Source: Oscillospiraceae bacterium (GTDB lineage: Bacteria > Bacillota > Clostridia > Oscillospirales > Oscillospiraceae). From it: a stretch of DNA of 49,245 nucleotides. The position numbers were made by a program, and so were the translations under genes. The stretch spans positions 1-49,245 of the forward strand of contig CADAUZ010000016.1 in assembly GCA_902791215.1 (NCBI GenBank). Direction: 5' to 3'. Below are positions 8,970 to 17,018 of this stretch, one piece after another (positions within the stretch are counted from its first letter, which is position 1; every line of letters starts with the position of its first letter). Under the pieces are notes generated by a model that did not search any database, was not told where the DNA came from, and saw only the letters and a program-made list of their open reading frames with translations.

Positions 8970-9538
8970 AGAAGACGTACCCCCAGCTTATCCAGCATAA
9001 GGCCCAGCCTGCAAAGCGGCAGGCCCACAACATTAAAGAAGTCCCCCTCGATCCCCTCGACAAAGAGCGAGGCTCGGCCCTGGATGCCGTAGGCCCCGGC
9101 CTTGTCCATGGGCTCCCCAGTTCGGATATAGGCGTCGATCTCCGCGTCGGAAAGAGTTCGGAAGTGTACCGCGCTGCGCTCGGCCTCGAGCAGGAGCGTA
9201 TTCCCGCGCAGGACCGCCACGCCGGTGTAGACCTCGTGCGCATCCCCGGACAGAGCGCGAAGCATCGCGGCGGCCTCTGCCTCGGAGTGCGGCTTGCCGT
9301 AGACGCGCCCATCGTGCCAGACGATGGTGTCGGCGGCGATAACGATGTCGCCGGGCGCGCACTTGGCTGCGACCTCTTTGGCCTTATGGGCGGCAAGTGC
9401 CTTGACAAGCTCGTCGGGCCCAAGACCGGAGTCGGCCTTTTCCTCTCCCACGGCGGGGATGATTTTCAGATCGCTGACGCCCAGCATCTGCATGAGCTCA
9501 CGCCGCCGCGGCGACGCGGAGGCAAGGATAATTGACAT
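8966..9538 (-). CDS. maf: Maf-family nucleotide pyrophosphatase
   Basis: A 190-residue Maf/YhdE protein. The family hydrolyses non-canonical or modified nucleoside triphosphates such as dTTP/UTP or m5UTP, and is linked to septum control in Bacillus. The N-terminal signature is ILASASPRRRELM and the catalytic region has AADTIVWHDGRVYGKP. I set the start at 9538 because the protein family begins at this residue and GGAG lies ten bases upstream. Longer in-frame starts run into a repeat. It overlaps mreC by four bases and heads the mre operon. Confidence 0.93.
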   Translation of the reverse strand: MSIILASASPRRRELMQMLGVSDLKIIPAVGEEKADSGLGPDELVKALAAHKAKEVAAKCAPGDIVIAADTIVWHDGRVYGKPHSEAEAAAMLRALSGDAHEVYTGVAVLRGNTLLLEAERSAVHFRTLSDAEIDAYIRTGEPMDKAGAYGIQGRASLFVEGIEGDFFNVVGLPLCRLGLMLDKLGVRLL

Positions 9539-9562
9539 GGTGATATATCTCCAAAACCTTAT

Positions 9563-9625
9563 TGGCTCCCTTTGTGAAAGGGAGCTGTCACCAGTGCGCA
9601 CACTGGTGACTGAGGGATCGACTGC
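9563..9625. repeat. CTCCCTTT/GGGAGCTGTC repeat unit with two hairpins
   Basis: GCTCCCTTT-GTG-AAAGGGAGC (9565-9585) is followed by CACCAGTG-CGCA-CACTGGTG (9589-9608) and ACTGAGGGA. The unit is related to blocks at 18430-18482 and 20660-20712. It sits just upstream of maf and could act as a processed or terminating RNA structure. Confidence 0.6.
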
Positions 9626-9656
9626 CCTGCGAAAACCCGAGTTTAGTTATTTATAT

Positions 9657-10187
9657 TTATCCCTGTAACGAGGGAAGAATCCAAAGGTCCTTCACATAAT
9701 TGCCGAGTGTGTTATCTGGGAACTGCTGCGTCTGTATAGTCTTGACCGTATCTGCCGGGACGGTAAAGCTGATAACTTTTGCTTCTGATCCGTCACGCAT
9801 GTCAGCCACGGCCCAATACTGGAGATCTCTAATCTCCGCACCGCCAAGGGAGCGGATGATTGCGCAGGCATTGTAGTAGTTCTGATCAATCGTGAGCTTG
9901 TTGCTGCTCTGAGAGCTGATTTTCTGCTTCACAATCAGATCGGTGCCATTATAGGTGACGTCCAGAATGTCGCCGGTGTTTGTTTTGATATCTGCAGGAG
10001 TGAGGCTGCGAAGCCAATCCTGATCCCGGACAGGCTCCGGTGTCGGCTCGGGAGTGGGTTCAGGCGTCGGCGCCAGTGTTGCTGTCGGCGTCGGTGTGGT
10101 CGCTGGCTTTGCGCTTGTGGACGTGCCACAGGCGGCGAAGGTAAAAATTGTAGTAAGTGCGAGCAAAAGTAAAAAAATACGCTTCAT
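9657..10187 (-). CDS. Putative lipoprotein of unknown function
   Basis: A 176-residue protein I do not recognise. It has a lysine/arginine start, a hydrophobic signal peptide and a lipobox ending FAAC (cysteine at residue 20). A Thr/Pro linker with repeated PTPEP units follows (about 29-52), then a globular domain with several beta-strand-like stretches. It is therefore probably anchored to the outer face of the membrane. GGGAGG precedes the ATG. It lies 12 bases after the gene at 10200-10766 and is likely co-transcribed with it. Its base composition is visibly more AT-rich than the surroundings, which suggests a different origin. Confidence 0.75.
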   Translation of the reverse strand: MKRIFLLLLALTTIFTFAACGTSTSAKPATTPTPTATLAPTPEPTPEPTPEPVRDQDWLRSLTPADIKTNTGDILDVTYNGTDLIVKQKISSQSSNKLTIDQNYYNACAIIRSLGGAEIRDLQYWAVADMRDGSEAKVISFTVPADTVKTIQTQQFPDNTLGNYVKDLWILPSLQG

Positions 10188-10199
10188 AGTTGCCTCCCT

Positions 10200-10766
10200 T
10201 TATCGTCTAAATAAATAAACATAATTTCCGTGCTTTTCCGTTCTGATACTACCATTGAGCTCAAGACGCCTAATTTCAGCAAGCACTCTTTCTCTGCCTA
10301 TATCAAACTCGCGGCATAAATCGGCTTGCTTTGCGCCGCCCTCCTGCTCCGATCTTTCAAGAATCGCAGGGACGACTATATAATAAATATATTTTGCGTC
10401 TTCAATCTGTTTTTTTAGTCTCTCTACTCTACTTAACTTATCCGGCCCAATTAAAACATGCTGTTCATAAAACTCTGCGCCTCCTGGCTGATCTGCGCAG
10501 TACTTTTTCATAGCTTCGAAGGTGGACAATGCAGACTGCAAGTATTGGATGGCATTTCCAGCATCGTCTACGTTTCGTGCGAGAACAAGTTGATCCGTGA
10601 TCTGCCTTTCATAAAGATCAATTATTGCCTTATGATCATAGTAAAACGCCATGTTTAGATCGCCATTTTCTCTGCAATAACAAGCGAGAGATTTTAATGC
10701 TTCCTTTTCCACGCGCTCTTTTTCGCTGATTATTTGCTTCGGCTTAAATAAATCAAAAAGGCCCAT
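10200..10766 (-). CDS. Winged-helix-like hypothetical protein
   Basis: A 188-residue soluble protein without an assigned family. The first two thirds look all-helical and charged, TPR- or coiled-coil-like. The last 60 residues have the pattern of a winged helix-turn-helix: QADLCREFDIGRERVLAEI as helices, then SIRTEKHGNYVYLF as a wing. I prefer the second of two adjacent ATGs because AGGAG is then six bases away. Its composition is AT-richer than the flanks, as is the lipoprotein gene after it. One possibility is a regulator or adaptor paired with that lipoprotein; this is a guess from adjacency only. Confidence 0.7.
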   Translation of the reverse strand: MGLFDLFKPKQIISEKERVEKEALKSLACYCRENGDLNMAFYYDHKAIIDLYERQITDQLVLARNVDDAGNAIQYLQSALSTFEAMKKYCADQPGGAEFYEQHVLIGPDKLSRVERLKKQIEDAKYIYYIVVPAILERSEQEGGAKQADLCREFDIGRERVLAEIRRLELNGSIRTEKHGNYVYLFRR

Positions 10767-10789
10767 CATGCTCTCCTATAACTTTGATC

Positions 10790-10840
10790 GATCCCTCCGC
10801 CCCTTCGGGGCACCTCCCTTTTTCCAAAAGGAGGTCAGAT
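10790..10840. repeat. Short CCTCCCTTT-type intergenic repeat
   Basis: GCCCCTTCGGGGC palindrome followed by ACCTCCC, then CTTTTTCCAAAAG and GAGGT. It resembles the CTCCCTTT repeat family seen at 1600-1625 and 9563-9625, and directly abuts the GTCATTGCGA element. Confidence 0.5.
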
Positions 10841-11010
10841 GGTAGACAGAGTAGGTTTTTGTCATTGCGAACCAGTGACCGATGTCACTGGTGTGGCAAT
10901 CCGTATTCCCCGAAAACCGCAGATCTACTGACATTTCACCGGAGAACGGATTCCCACGGCTAGTTTGCGAACTGGCCTCGGAATGACAGACTTTGAGGTT
11001 TGTCAACACA
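10841..11010. repeat. GTCATTGCGAACCAGTG element, copy 1
   Basis: A MITE-like element. Its core (10861-10988) opens with GTCATTGCGAACCAGTGACC and closes with CTGGCCTCGGAATGAC, imperfect inverted ends. Outer flanks GTAGACA and TGTCAACACA extend the inverted ends. The interior contains GTGGCAATCCGTATTCCCC and its near inverse GAACGGATTCCCAC. A second, longer copy is at 28741-28950. No ORF is carried. Confidence 0.75.
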
Positions 11011-11046
11011 TTTGCCTCTCTTTTTCCAAATGGAGGTAAAAGGATC

Positions 11047-13131
11047 TTATTCCACGCCCCGGTAATAAAGCCCTCTTGTCAGCACGTTGGGCTGGTAGTC
11101 CGAAAGACCCATATAGACCTTCGCAACCTCCAGGCACTCGCGGGGCGTCTCGGTGGTGAACATCATGCGCATGCCCCAGAGGCCCGCGCCGTAGAGATCC
11201 TCCGCCTTGTCGGCGAGGTAGAGCTTGTGTGCGTTGTAGATCACGTTCCGGCAGCCGAACTCCTTGACCACCGGGAACACCGCGCCCATGCGGTCGGCCA
11301 TCTGGGCCGGGGTCGAGCAGGTGCAGCGCCCGGACGAGTGCCGGATCACGCACTGGTCGGACACCATGAGCGGGAGGCGGCCGTAGACGATCATCTCCGT
11401 GTCGATGGTCTTGCTCAGGTCGCGGATCTGCGCGATGCGAAGCTCAAAGGAGGCGGTCGCGGAGATAAAGCCCGCCTGCCGCACCATCTCCATGGAGAGC
11501 GAGTTGAAGACGTTCAGCCCGAAGTCGCCGCGCACGCGCATACCGGCAGACTTTGCAAGCATCGCGTGGCCGAGGTTTCCCACCAGCGCCTCGTTGATAC
11601 CGAAGTCGAAAAGCTTCTCCAGCGTCTGGCGCACGATGACCTCCTCGTCGTCGGTGATGACACGCGGCAGCACCACCACCGGGGTGGTGTCGTGCTCTTC
11701 AAAGGGCTCGAGCAGGTCAAAGTACTCGCTCATCACAGTCATGGGGACATAGAGGTACTTCGGCTTCAGGGCCGCAAGCTCGGGCGTGAGCTGTTCGGCG
11801 GAGAGCACCTGGAAGATCATGGCCGGGTCCTCGCCCGGCGGGGTACTTTTGGGCTTGGAGGGGATCATCCCCACCCGGCGCTTCGGGGGTCTGCCGCGCT
11901 GCTCGCTCAGATCGGCCACCAGACTGCGCCTGAGCTCATTGATGGCGGCGGCAGGCAGAAACAGGCCCGGCTCGGCCTGCGCGCGGTTCTCCGTCACGTT
12001 GTACGGGGTGCCGCCGGTCTTGAACATCTGGTCCATCAGATACCCGGCGCTCAGACCCTGGCCCCGCGCCTTCTCGGGCACGCGCCCGGAGGCGGCCGCC
12101 TTGTGCCCGTCGTCGTCAAAGGCGATGGCGCGGATGGGCTGGTTCTTCTCGACCACGGTATAGAAATGCACCGGCACGCGCCGAAGCTCTCCCTCACTGT
12201 AGCCCTTGCGGGCCTCGCTGAAAAGCTGCTCGGTGTCCCGGGCGGGCTCTGCGCGCACGCCGAACATGTCCTGCCGGTCGCCGTTAAAGTAGCCCTGGGT
12301 GAAGCCCTGGCGGGAGAAAGCGCGCTCGAGGTCGTTGAGCTCGTCCGCCGAGGGCTGGCGGTGCTCCCTGAGAGCGGCGGAATAGATCTTGGTCACGATG
12401 GCAGTATACTCGGGCCGCTTCATGCGGCCTTCAATTTTGATGCAGGCGACCCCCGCATCCTCGATCTCCTGTAAACGGTCGATGAGACAGTTGTCCTTGA
12501 GGGACAGGGGGTGGTCATCCATGCGCCCGCCGAGAGAATACTGGAGGCGGCAGGGCTGGGCGCACATGCCGCGGTTGCCGCTTCTCTGCCCGATGAGGGC
12601 CGACATGTAGCACTGGCCCGAGTGGCAGAAGCACAGCGCCCCGTGGACGAAGATCTCCGTCTCAATGGGGGAATTTTGCGTGATATAGCGGATCTGGTCA
12701 AGGCTCAGTTCGCGGGCAAGCACCGCCCTCGTCATGCCGAGCTCGGCGGCGGCCTCCACGCCCGGGAGATTGTGGATCGACATCTGGGTGCTCGCGTGCA
12801 GAGGAATGTCGGGCAGGTACTGTCTGACGGCGGCGATGAGGCCGAGGTCCTGGATGATGATGCCGTCGGTGCCGACCTCGGAGGCGAGGCGGGCCGCCTG
12901 CAGAGCGGGTTCGACCTCGCGGTCGTTGATGAGCGTATTGAGCGTCACATATACCTTGCAGCCGCGCACGTGGCAGTAGCGCACGGCGCGCTCAAATTCC
13001 TCGTCGGTGAAGTTCTTCGCGCCGCGCCGGGCGTTGAAGTTGCCCATGCCCATATATACGGCGTCCGCGCCGTTCTGCACCGCGGCGATCACAGCCTCGG
13101 GCGACCCGGCGGGAGAAAGCAGTTCGATCAT
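11047..13131 (-). CDS. U32 family peptidase / RlhA-like protein
   Basis: A 694-residue U32-family protein with the characteristic start ELLSPAGSPEA and the cysteine cluster CFCHSGQCYMS...GNRGMC..PC (about residues 168-195). That cluster is thought to bind a metal or Fe-S centre. Members include collagenase-like proteins and RlhA, which is needed for 23S rRNA C2501 hydroxylation; the long two-part architecture here is closer to RlhA/YdcP-type members with an extra C-terminal region (CTCSTPAQMADRMG). The start is fixed by AAAGGA nine bases upstream. It is monocistronic by position, with divergent promoters and a repeat between it and the DnaD-like gene. The exact substrate is not deducible. Confidence 0.88.
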   Translation of the reverse strand: MIELLSPAGSPEAVIAAVQNGADAVYMGMGNFNARRGAKNFTDEEFERAVRYCHVRGCKVYVTLNTLINDREVEPALQAARLASEVGTDGIIIQDLGLIAAVRQYLPDIPLHASTQMSIHNLPGVEAAAELGMTRAVLARELSLDQIRYITQNSPIETEIFVHGALCFCHSGQCYMSALIGQRSGNRGMCAQPCRLQYSLGGRMDDHPLSLKDNCLIDRLQEIEDAGVACIKIEGRMKRPEYTAIVTKIYSAALREHRQPSADELNDLERAFSRQGFTQGYFNGDRQDMFGVRAEPARDTEQLFSEARKGYSEGELRRVPVHFYTVVEKNQPIRAIAFDDDGHKAAASGRVPEKARGQGLSAGYLMDQMFKTGGTPYNVTENRAQAEPGLFLPAAAINELRRSLVADLSEQRGRPPKRRVGMIPSKPKSTPPGEDPAMIFQVLSAEQLTPELAALKPKYLYVPMTVMSEYFDLLEPFEEHDTTPVVVLPRVITDDEEVIVRQTLEKLFDFGINEALVGNLGHAMLAKSAGMRVRGDFGLNVFNSLSMEMVRQAGFISATASFELRIAQIRDLSKTIDTEMIVYGRLPLMVSDQCVIRHSSGRCTCSTPAQMADRMGAVFPVVKEFGCRNVIYNAHKLYLADKAEDLYGAGLWGMRMMFTTETPRECLEVAKVYMGLSDYQPNVLTRGLYYRGVE

Positions 13132-13194
13132 GATTCGTGGTCCTTTATATATCTGTAAATTGTGCGGTATTCGTTACCTTGTGCTTGAAATAAA

Positions 13195-13372
13195 TTGAAA
13201 ATTGAAAAGTGGAAAGTGAAGTGAAGGAGTGCCTTCGGCACAATTAAAAAATGGCTCCGCCCTCAGAAAAGAAAGCCGAATGCGGCAAGGCTTCAATTTC
13301 AAAATATAATCTGTCTGCGAAGCAGACGCAATATTTCCGCTTTTCACTTTTAACTTTCCAATTTGTTTTGCG
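13195..13372. repeat. AAGTGAAAAGTGGA repeat, copy B
   Basis: GAAAATTGAAAAGTGGAAAG and CTTTTAACTTTCCAATTTG form the inverted edges. The middle carries GTGCCTTCGGCAC, a GGCTCCGCCCTCAGAAAAG stretch and GTCTGCGAAGCAGAC palindromes. It is in the opposite orientation to copies C and D, and lies in the 370-base gap between the U32 gene and the DnaD-like gene. Confidence 0.7.
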
Positions 13373-13395
13373 CCTGGGCGCAAACATACAGTGTA

Positions 13396-13425
13396 ATTAT
13401 ACCACACTGTCAAGGCTTGCGGCAA
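13396..13425 (-). promoter_or_regulatory. Candidate promoter reading toward the U32 gene
   Basis: On the minus strand, TTGCCG (13420-13425), an 18-base spacer and a perfect TATAAT (13396-13401). It overlaps head to head with the plus-strand promoter, so the two would share the same DNA. Its transcript would have a leader of about 260 bases containing repeat copy B. Confidence 0.45.
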
Positions 13426-13445
13426 GGGGAAAGTCGTGGTATAAT
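13417..13445 (+). promoter_or_regulatory. Promoter of the DnaD-like/helicase-loader operon
   Basis: TTGCGG (13417-13422), a 17-base spacer and a perfect TATAAT (13440-13445), about 55 bases upstream of the DnaD-like ATG. Spacing and the -10 box are those of a vegetative sigma-A promoter. Confidence 0.65.
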
Positions 13446-13500
13446 ACCTTGTTGCATGAACTTTGCGTAAACAATCGGTGAACTTTGGGGAGGTGAGCAC

Positions 13501-14430
13501 ATGCAGGACACGCTGAATATTCCGGCTTCCGAGGCCGGACAGATCATCGGCGCCCATGACGGGGACGTGGCCCTGCTGTGGCTCTGCCTGAAAAGCGCAC
13601 CGGGCACGACGGTAGAGGACGCGGCCCGCAGACTCTGCCGTACAAAGGCGGAGATGGAGGCGGCGCTGGAAAAGCTCCAGCGCATGGGCCTTGAAAAGCG
13701 GCAGGCCGCGCCGGTTCCCACCGAGACGGAAACCACGCCGGGCCTGGTTCAGGCGGAACCCCCCGTAATAAAAATGCCCCCGGCGGATGAGCTGCCCCAG
13801 TATGCCTCCCGGGATCTTGTGGCGCGCAGCCGGGAGGACCCCCGCTTCGAGGCCCTTGTCAACGAGGCAAAGCGCGCGCTGGGACATGCCCTGTCGACCA
13901 CCGATCTGAAAAAGCTCTTCGGGCTGTACGACTATCTGGCCCTGCCGCCGGAGATCATCATGATGCTTCTCAATTACTGCATCAAAACCTCCCGCGACGG
14001 CAATCCCCCCTCCATGAGCCGCATCGAGAAGGAGGGTTATGTCTGGGCAAACCGGGAGATCCTCACCATTGAGCAGGCGGAGGAATACATCACCAATGCC
14101 GAGCGGGCGCGCGAGGATACCGGCCGCATGGCAAGGCTTCTCGGCATCACGGGCCGGAACCTCTCGCCCACCGAAAAAAAATACATCGGCGCGTGGCTGG
14201 AGCTGGGCTTTGACGACGAGCTGATCGAGATCGCCCTGGACCGCACCGTCACCAACACCGGCGCTCTCAAGTGGGGTTACATGAACAGCATCCTCCAGAG
14301 CTGGCACAAAAAGGGCGTGCACACGCCCGCCGACGTGCGCGACAAGGACACACCGCGAAAGCGCGGCAGCGCAAAGAAGGAAGAGCCGCAGGACCTCGGC
14401 AGGCTGGTGGCGGATCTGGACCGCATATAA
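13501..14430 (+). CDS. DnaD-domain replication initiation/restart protein
   Basis: A 309-residue DnaD/DnaB-type primosome component. The first 75 residues resemble the winged-helix N-terminal domain (GTTVEDAARRLCRTKAEMEA). After a Pro/Thr-rich linker come two helical DnaD-like C-terminal modules (about 135-205 and 210-275), the second ending in YMNSILQSWHKKGVHT, a variant of the YxxxILxxW motif. This motif is typical of DnaD, which remodels DNA and helps load the helicase in low-GC Gram-positives. GGGAGGTGAGCAC precedes the ATG. The next gene encodes the helicase loader, supporting a joint role in replication initiation or restart. A repeat separates the two but no terminator is obvious. Confidence 0.9.
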   Translation: MQDTLNIPASEAGQIIGAHDGDVALLWLCLKSAPGTTVEDAARRLCRTKAEMEAALEKLQRMGLEKRQAAPVPTETETTPGLVQAEPPVIKMPPADELPQYASRDLVARSREDPRFEALVNEAKRALGHALSTTDLKKLFGLYDYLALPPEIIMMLLNYCIKTSRDGNPPSMSRIEKEGYVWANREILTIEQAEEYITNAERAREDTGRMARLLGITGRNLSPTEKKYIGAWLELGFDDELIEIALDRTVTNTGALKWGYMNSILQSWHKKGVHTPADVRDKDTPRKRGSAKKEEPQDLGRLVADLDRI

Positions 14431-14566
14431 AAAAGTGAAAAGTTGAAAGTGAAAAGTTGAAAGTGAAAAGTGAAGATATGCTCTGCGGGCGGAGCCTGAT
14501 TTAATCGTCGCGAAGCGACTCCTTCACTCCACTTTTCATTTTTCACTCTCCAATTTCAAGAAACCG
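14431..14566. repeat. AAGTGAAAAGTGGA repeat, copy C
   Basis: Three tandem AAAGTGAAAAGTTG units open the element and CTCCACTTTTCATTTTTCAC closes it. The interior GCGGAGCCTGATTTAATCG and GTCGCGAAGCGAC blocks match copies A and D. It lies inside the DnaD-like/helicase-loader operon. Confidence 0.7.
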
Positions 14567-14598
14567 CCTCCCTGTACGGTGAAAAGGAGGGTATACAA

Positions 14599-15597
14599 AT
14601 GCCATACGACGGAAAGCTTCTGGCCCGGGCGCGGGGCGAACTGGAGAACATTCGCACCGAAAACCGCGAGCAGACACAGCGGCGCTATAATGAGGTCACG
14701 GCCCGCCTGCCCGAGATCCGCAATATCGACGCGCGTCTTCGCGGCCATATGGCACAGCTTGTGCGTCTGACCATCGGCAAAAAGCCGGACATGCGGGAGC
14801 AGATAGCCGCCCTCCGGGAGGAAAACCTCGACCTGCAGATGCGCAGGGCCGAGCTCCTGACCGCCGCGGGCTTCGGCGCCGACTATCTCGATGAGATCGT
14901 CTCCTGCCCTCTCTGCCGGGACACGGGCGTCTACGAGGGCGGCGTGTGCCGCTGCCTCGACCGGCTCTATAACAAAGAGCTGACGAAGGAGCTCGGGGTC
15001 CTCATGCGCCGCGGCGATGAGAGCTTTGATAAATTCGACCTGTCCCTCTATCCGGCGGATACCGACCCCGCTACCGGCATTGTGCCGCGGGAGGTGATGC
15101 GCAAGGTGTCGGAGGCCTGCAGGCGCTATGCCGAGAACTTTTCCGGCACGTCGGCAAATCTCCTCTTCCAGGGCGGCACGGGCCTCGGCAAGACCTTCCT
15201 CTCGGCCTGCATCGCCCGCGTGGTGTCCTCCCGCGGCTTCTCCGTCTGCTACGACACCGCTTCCTCCGCGCTGGATAAGTACGAGCTTGCCAAATTCAAC
15301 CGCGACACCCCCGAGGGTGAGGCGGCAGCCGTTCAGATCAAGCGCATGGAGAGCTGCGACCTCATGATCCTCGACGATCTTGGGACCGAGATGCCCACCC
15401 CCATGGCGCAGAGCGCCCTGTACACCCTCGTCAACAATCGTCTTGTCAACGGCAAGAAAACGATCGTCAGCACCAACCTCACAAACGACGAACTCAACAA
15501 GCGCTACACCCCGCAGATCGCCTCCCGCATCCTGGGCGAGTTTCAGTGCCTGCCCTTCGTGGGCACGGATATCCGCCGCCTCAAGCACGGGATATGA
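14599..15597 (+). CDS. DnaC/DnaI-family helicase loader ATPase
   Basis: A 332-residue AAA+ protein. The N-terminal 100 residues are a helical/coiled-coil helicase-binding region. It is followed by a zinc-finger-like cluster (CPLC at about 103-106 and CRC shortly after), as in DnaI. The ATPase domain has Walker A GGTGLGKTFL (about 192-201), Walker B LMILDDLGTE, a sensor 1 STNL and an arginine-containing end. DnaI/DnaC load the replicative helicase onto DNA. GGAGGGTATACAA provides the ribosome site. It lies downstream of the DnaD-like gene and is followed by a palindromic terminator. It is more similar in layout to DnaI than to E. coli DnaC. Confidence 0.9.
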   Translation: MPYDGKLLARARGELENIRTENREQTQRRYNEVTARLPEIRNIDARLRGHMAQLVRLTIGKKPDMREQIAALREENLDLQMRRAELLTAAGFGADYLDEIVSCPLCRDTGVYEGGVCRCLDRLYNKELTKELGVLMRRGDESFDKFDLSLYPADTDPATGIVPREVMRKVSEACRRYAENFSGTSANLLFQGGTGLGKTFLSACIARVVSSRGFSVCYDTASSALDKYELAKFNRDTPEGEAAAVQIKRMESCDLMILDDLGTEMPTPMAQSALYTLVNNRLVNGKKTIVSTNLTNDELNKRYTPQIASRILGEFQCLPFVGTDIRRLKHGI

Positions 15598-15630
15598 AAA
15601 CAAACGTATAACTTTATACAGAACAAAAAC

Positions 15631-15657
15631 GGGCGAATCCGTACGGATTCGCCCAAA
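15631..15657. terminator. Bidirectional palindromic terminator
   Basis: GGGCGAATCCGT immediately followed by its complement ACGGATTCGCCC, a perfect 24-base palindrome. It is preceded by AAAAAC and followed by AAAATTTT, so it can terminate the helicase-loader transcript and, less strongly, the convergent DUF4349 transcript. Confidence 0.8.
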
Positions 15658-15678
15658 ATTTTATGCAGCTTGTCAGAG

Positions 15679-16734
15679 TTACATCTTGTCTGCTTCGATG
15701 TAGTTTTTCTCCGCTTCCGCCTGCTTTGCCGCCTTTGCCGCCGCTTTGCGGGCGCGACGGGCCTTCGCCTTGGCAAAGAGCTTTTTCAGCAGCGGCAGGA
15801 ACACGAGCACCAGCACCGCGAGAATGACCAGCGTCGGGATGGCGGACACCAGGAACACCAGCAGATCCTTGAAGAACTGCCCCGCGTTTTTAAGCGCCCC
15901 TGTGAAAGCGCGCCACAGCTCCTGGCCGTAGCTGATCTTCGTCACCGTCTCGGGCGTGTAGACCTGCACCTCCTTGACCGTGATGTTCAGCGTGCTGTAG
16001 GCCACCCGGCGGTCCCAGTTGTTCAGGCTCGACTGGAAGGAGTCGATGCGGTAGCGCACATCGGTGAGCTTGTCCTCGATGGTGATGATGTCCTCCACCG
16101 TCTCGGCGATCTCCATCATCTCGAGAAGCCGTTTCTCCTGGGCCTGCAGAGCTTTGAGCCTCGCCTGCACGTCGTAGTATTCGGCGGTCACATTCTCGGT
16201 ATAGGTGTAGGTATAGGGGACGTTGCCGATGTCGGAGAGGCTGTTCATCAGGGCGGCAAACTTCTCACTCGGCACGCGCAGGGTATAGCTTGCGCTGCGG
16301 CGGGAGGTGTAGCCGCGGGAGCTGTCATAATAGTTATTGCCGTTGACGGAGCTGGACTGGACAAAGCCGCCCGCCTCCGCAATCATGGCCTCCAGTGCCG
16401 CGATGCTCTTTTCAAACTCGGTGGTCTCGATGGTGGCGTCGCCGGAGTAGATGATCTTTTCGGGGTTTTCCTCGGGCACGTCGGCCTTGGAGCCGCTGTC
16501 TGAGCCGCGGGCGGCAGAGCTGCCGGCAGCCATATTCATCATGCCGAAGCCTTCGCCCTCGTAGGCCATGTCATAGGCCGCGTTGGCTGCCATCGGCGCA
16601 GGCATGGCCGCGGCGGACATTTCGTAAGCGGCATCCTTGTAGCTCGTCTGTGTGGATTTCGCATTGCCACAGGCACAGAGGGACAGGCACATCAGCGCCG
16701 CGAGAAGAAAAGCGAGGGAGCGTTTTCTGTTCAT
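15679..16734 (-). CDS. DUF4349 domain-containing lipoprotein
   Basis: A 351-residue membrane-anchored protein. The signal peptide ends in the lipobox LCAC (cysteine 22). An Ala/Met-rich linker precedes the DUF4349 domain (about 110-290), which begins IIYSGDATIETTEFEKSI and includes a coiled-coil hairpin around LKALQAQEKRLLEMMEIAE. A C-terminal membrane span (about 295-325) and a very basic Ala/Lys/Arg tail follow, the usual DUF4349 layout. Function is unknown; the shape suggests a stalk anchored at both ends. GGAGGTCACGATC precedes the ATG. It stands alone between convergent and divergent neighbours. Confidence 0.88.
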   Translation of the reverse strand: MNRKRSLAFLLAALMCLSLCACGNAKSTQTSYKDAAYEMSAAAMPAPMAANAAYDMAYEGEGFGMMNMAAGSSAARGSDSGSKADVPEENPEKIIYSGDATIETTEFEKSIAALEAMIAEAGGFVQSSSVNGNNYYDSSRGYTSRRSASYTLRVPSEKFAALMNSLSDIGNVPYTYTYTENVTAEYYDVQARLKALQAQEKRLLEMMEIAETVEDIITIEDKLTDVRYRIDSFQSSLNNWDRRVAYSTLNITVKEVQVYTPETVTKISYGQELWRAFTGALKNAGQFFKDLLVFLVSAIPTLVILAVLVLVFLPLLKKLFAKAKARRARKAAAKAAKQAEAEKNYIEADKM

Positions 16735-16946
16735 GATCGTGACCTCCGTATATTTATAAATAGTATGTGTTCTTGCCTTCGCTTTCTATGACGTAAGGGA
16801 TGCTGAAATGTTCCCGGCACCTGGTTTTTTTATTTTGCCGCAAACAAGCATGATGGTATTATCTTGAAATCGCACAAAAACCCTTTGCCGTGCCGTGCCG
16901 CGTCTGGGCAGGTTGAATGAAAATGCAGTCCGGGGTGGAGAAGGGC

Positions 16947-16975
16947 TTGACTTTCCGAGAGCATGAGAGTATAAA
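16947..16975 (+). promoter_or_regulatory. Promoter of argG
   Basis: TTGACT (16947-16952), exactly 17 bases, then TATAAA (16970-16975), with argG starting 44 bases after the -10. An inverted repeat, GAGTAT (16967-16972) and ATACTC (16995-17000), overlaps the -10 and start site. It may be an operator, possibly for an ArgR-type repressor, but it does not clearly match a known ARG box. Confidence 0.7.
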
Positions 16976-17018
16976 TATACACATCAAACGAATAATACTC
17001 ACTTCGGAGGACAATAAA

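Noticed and set aside
16960-17005. Classical ARG box upstream of argG
   Set aside because: An AT-rich inverted repeat overlaps the -10 region, but it does not fit the usual ArgR consensus well enough to assign; reported only as a possible operator.
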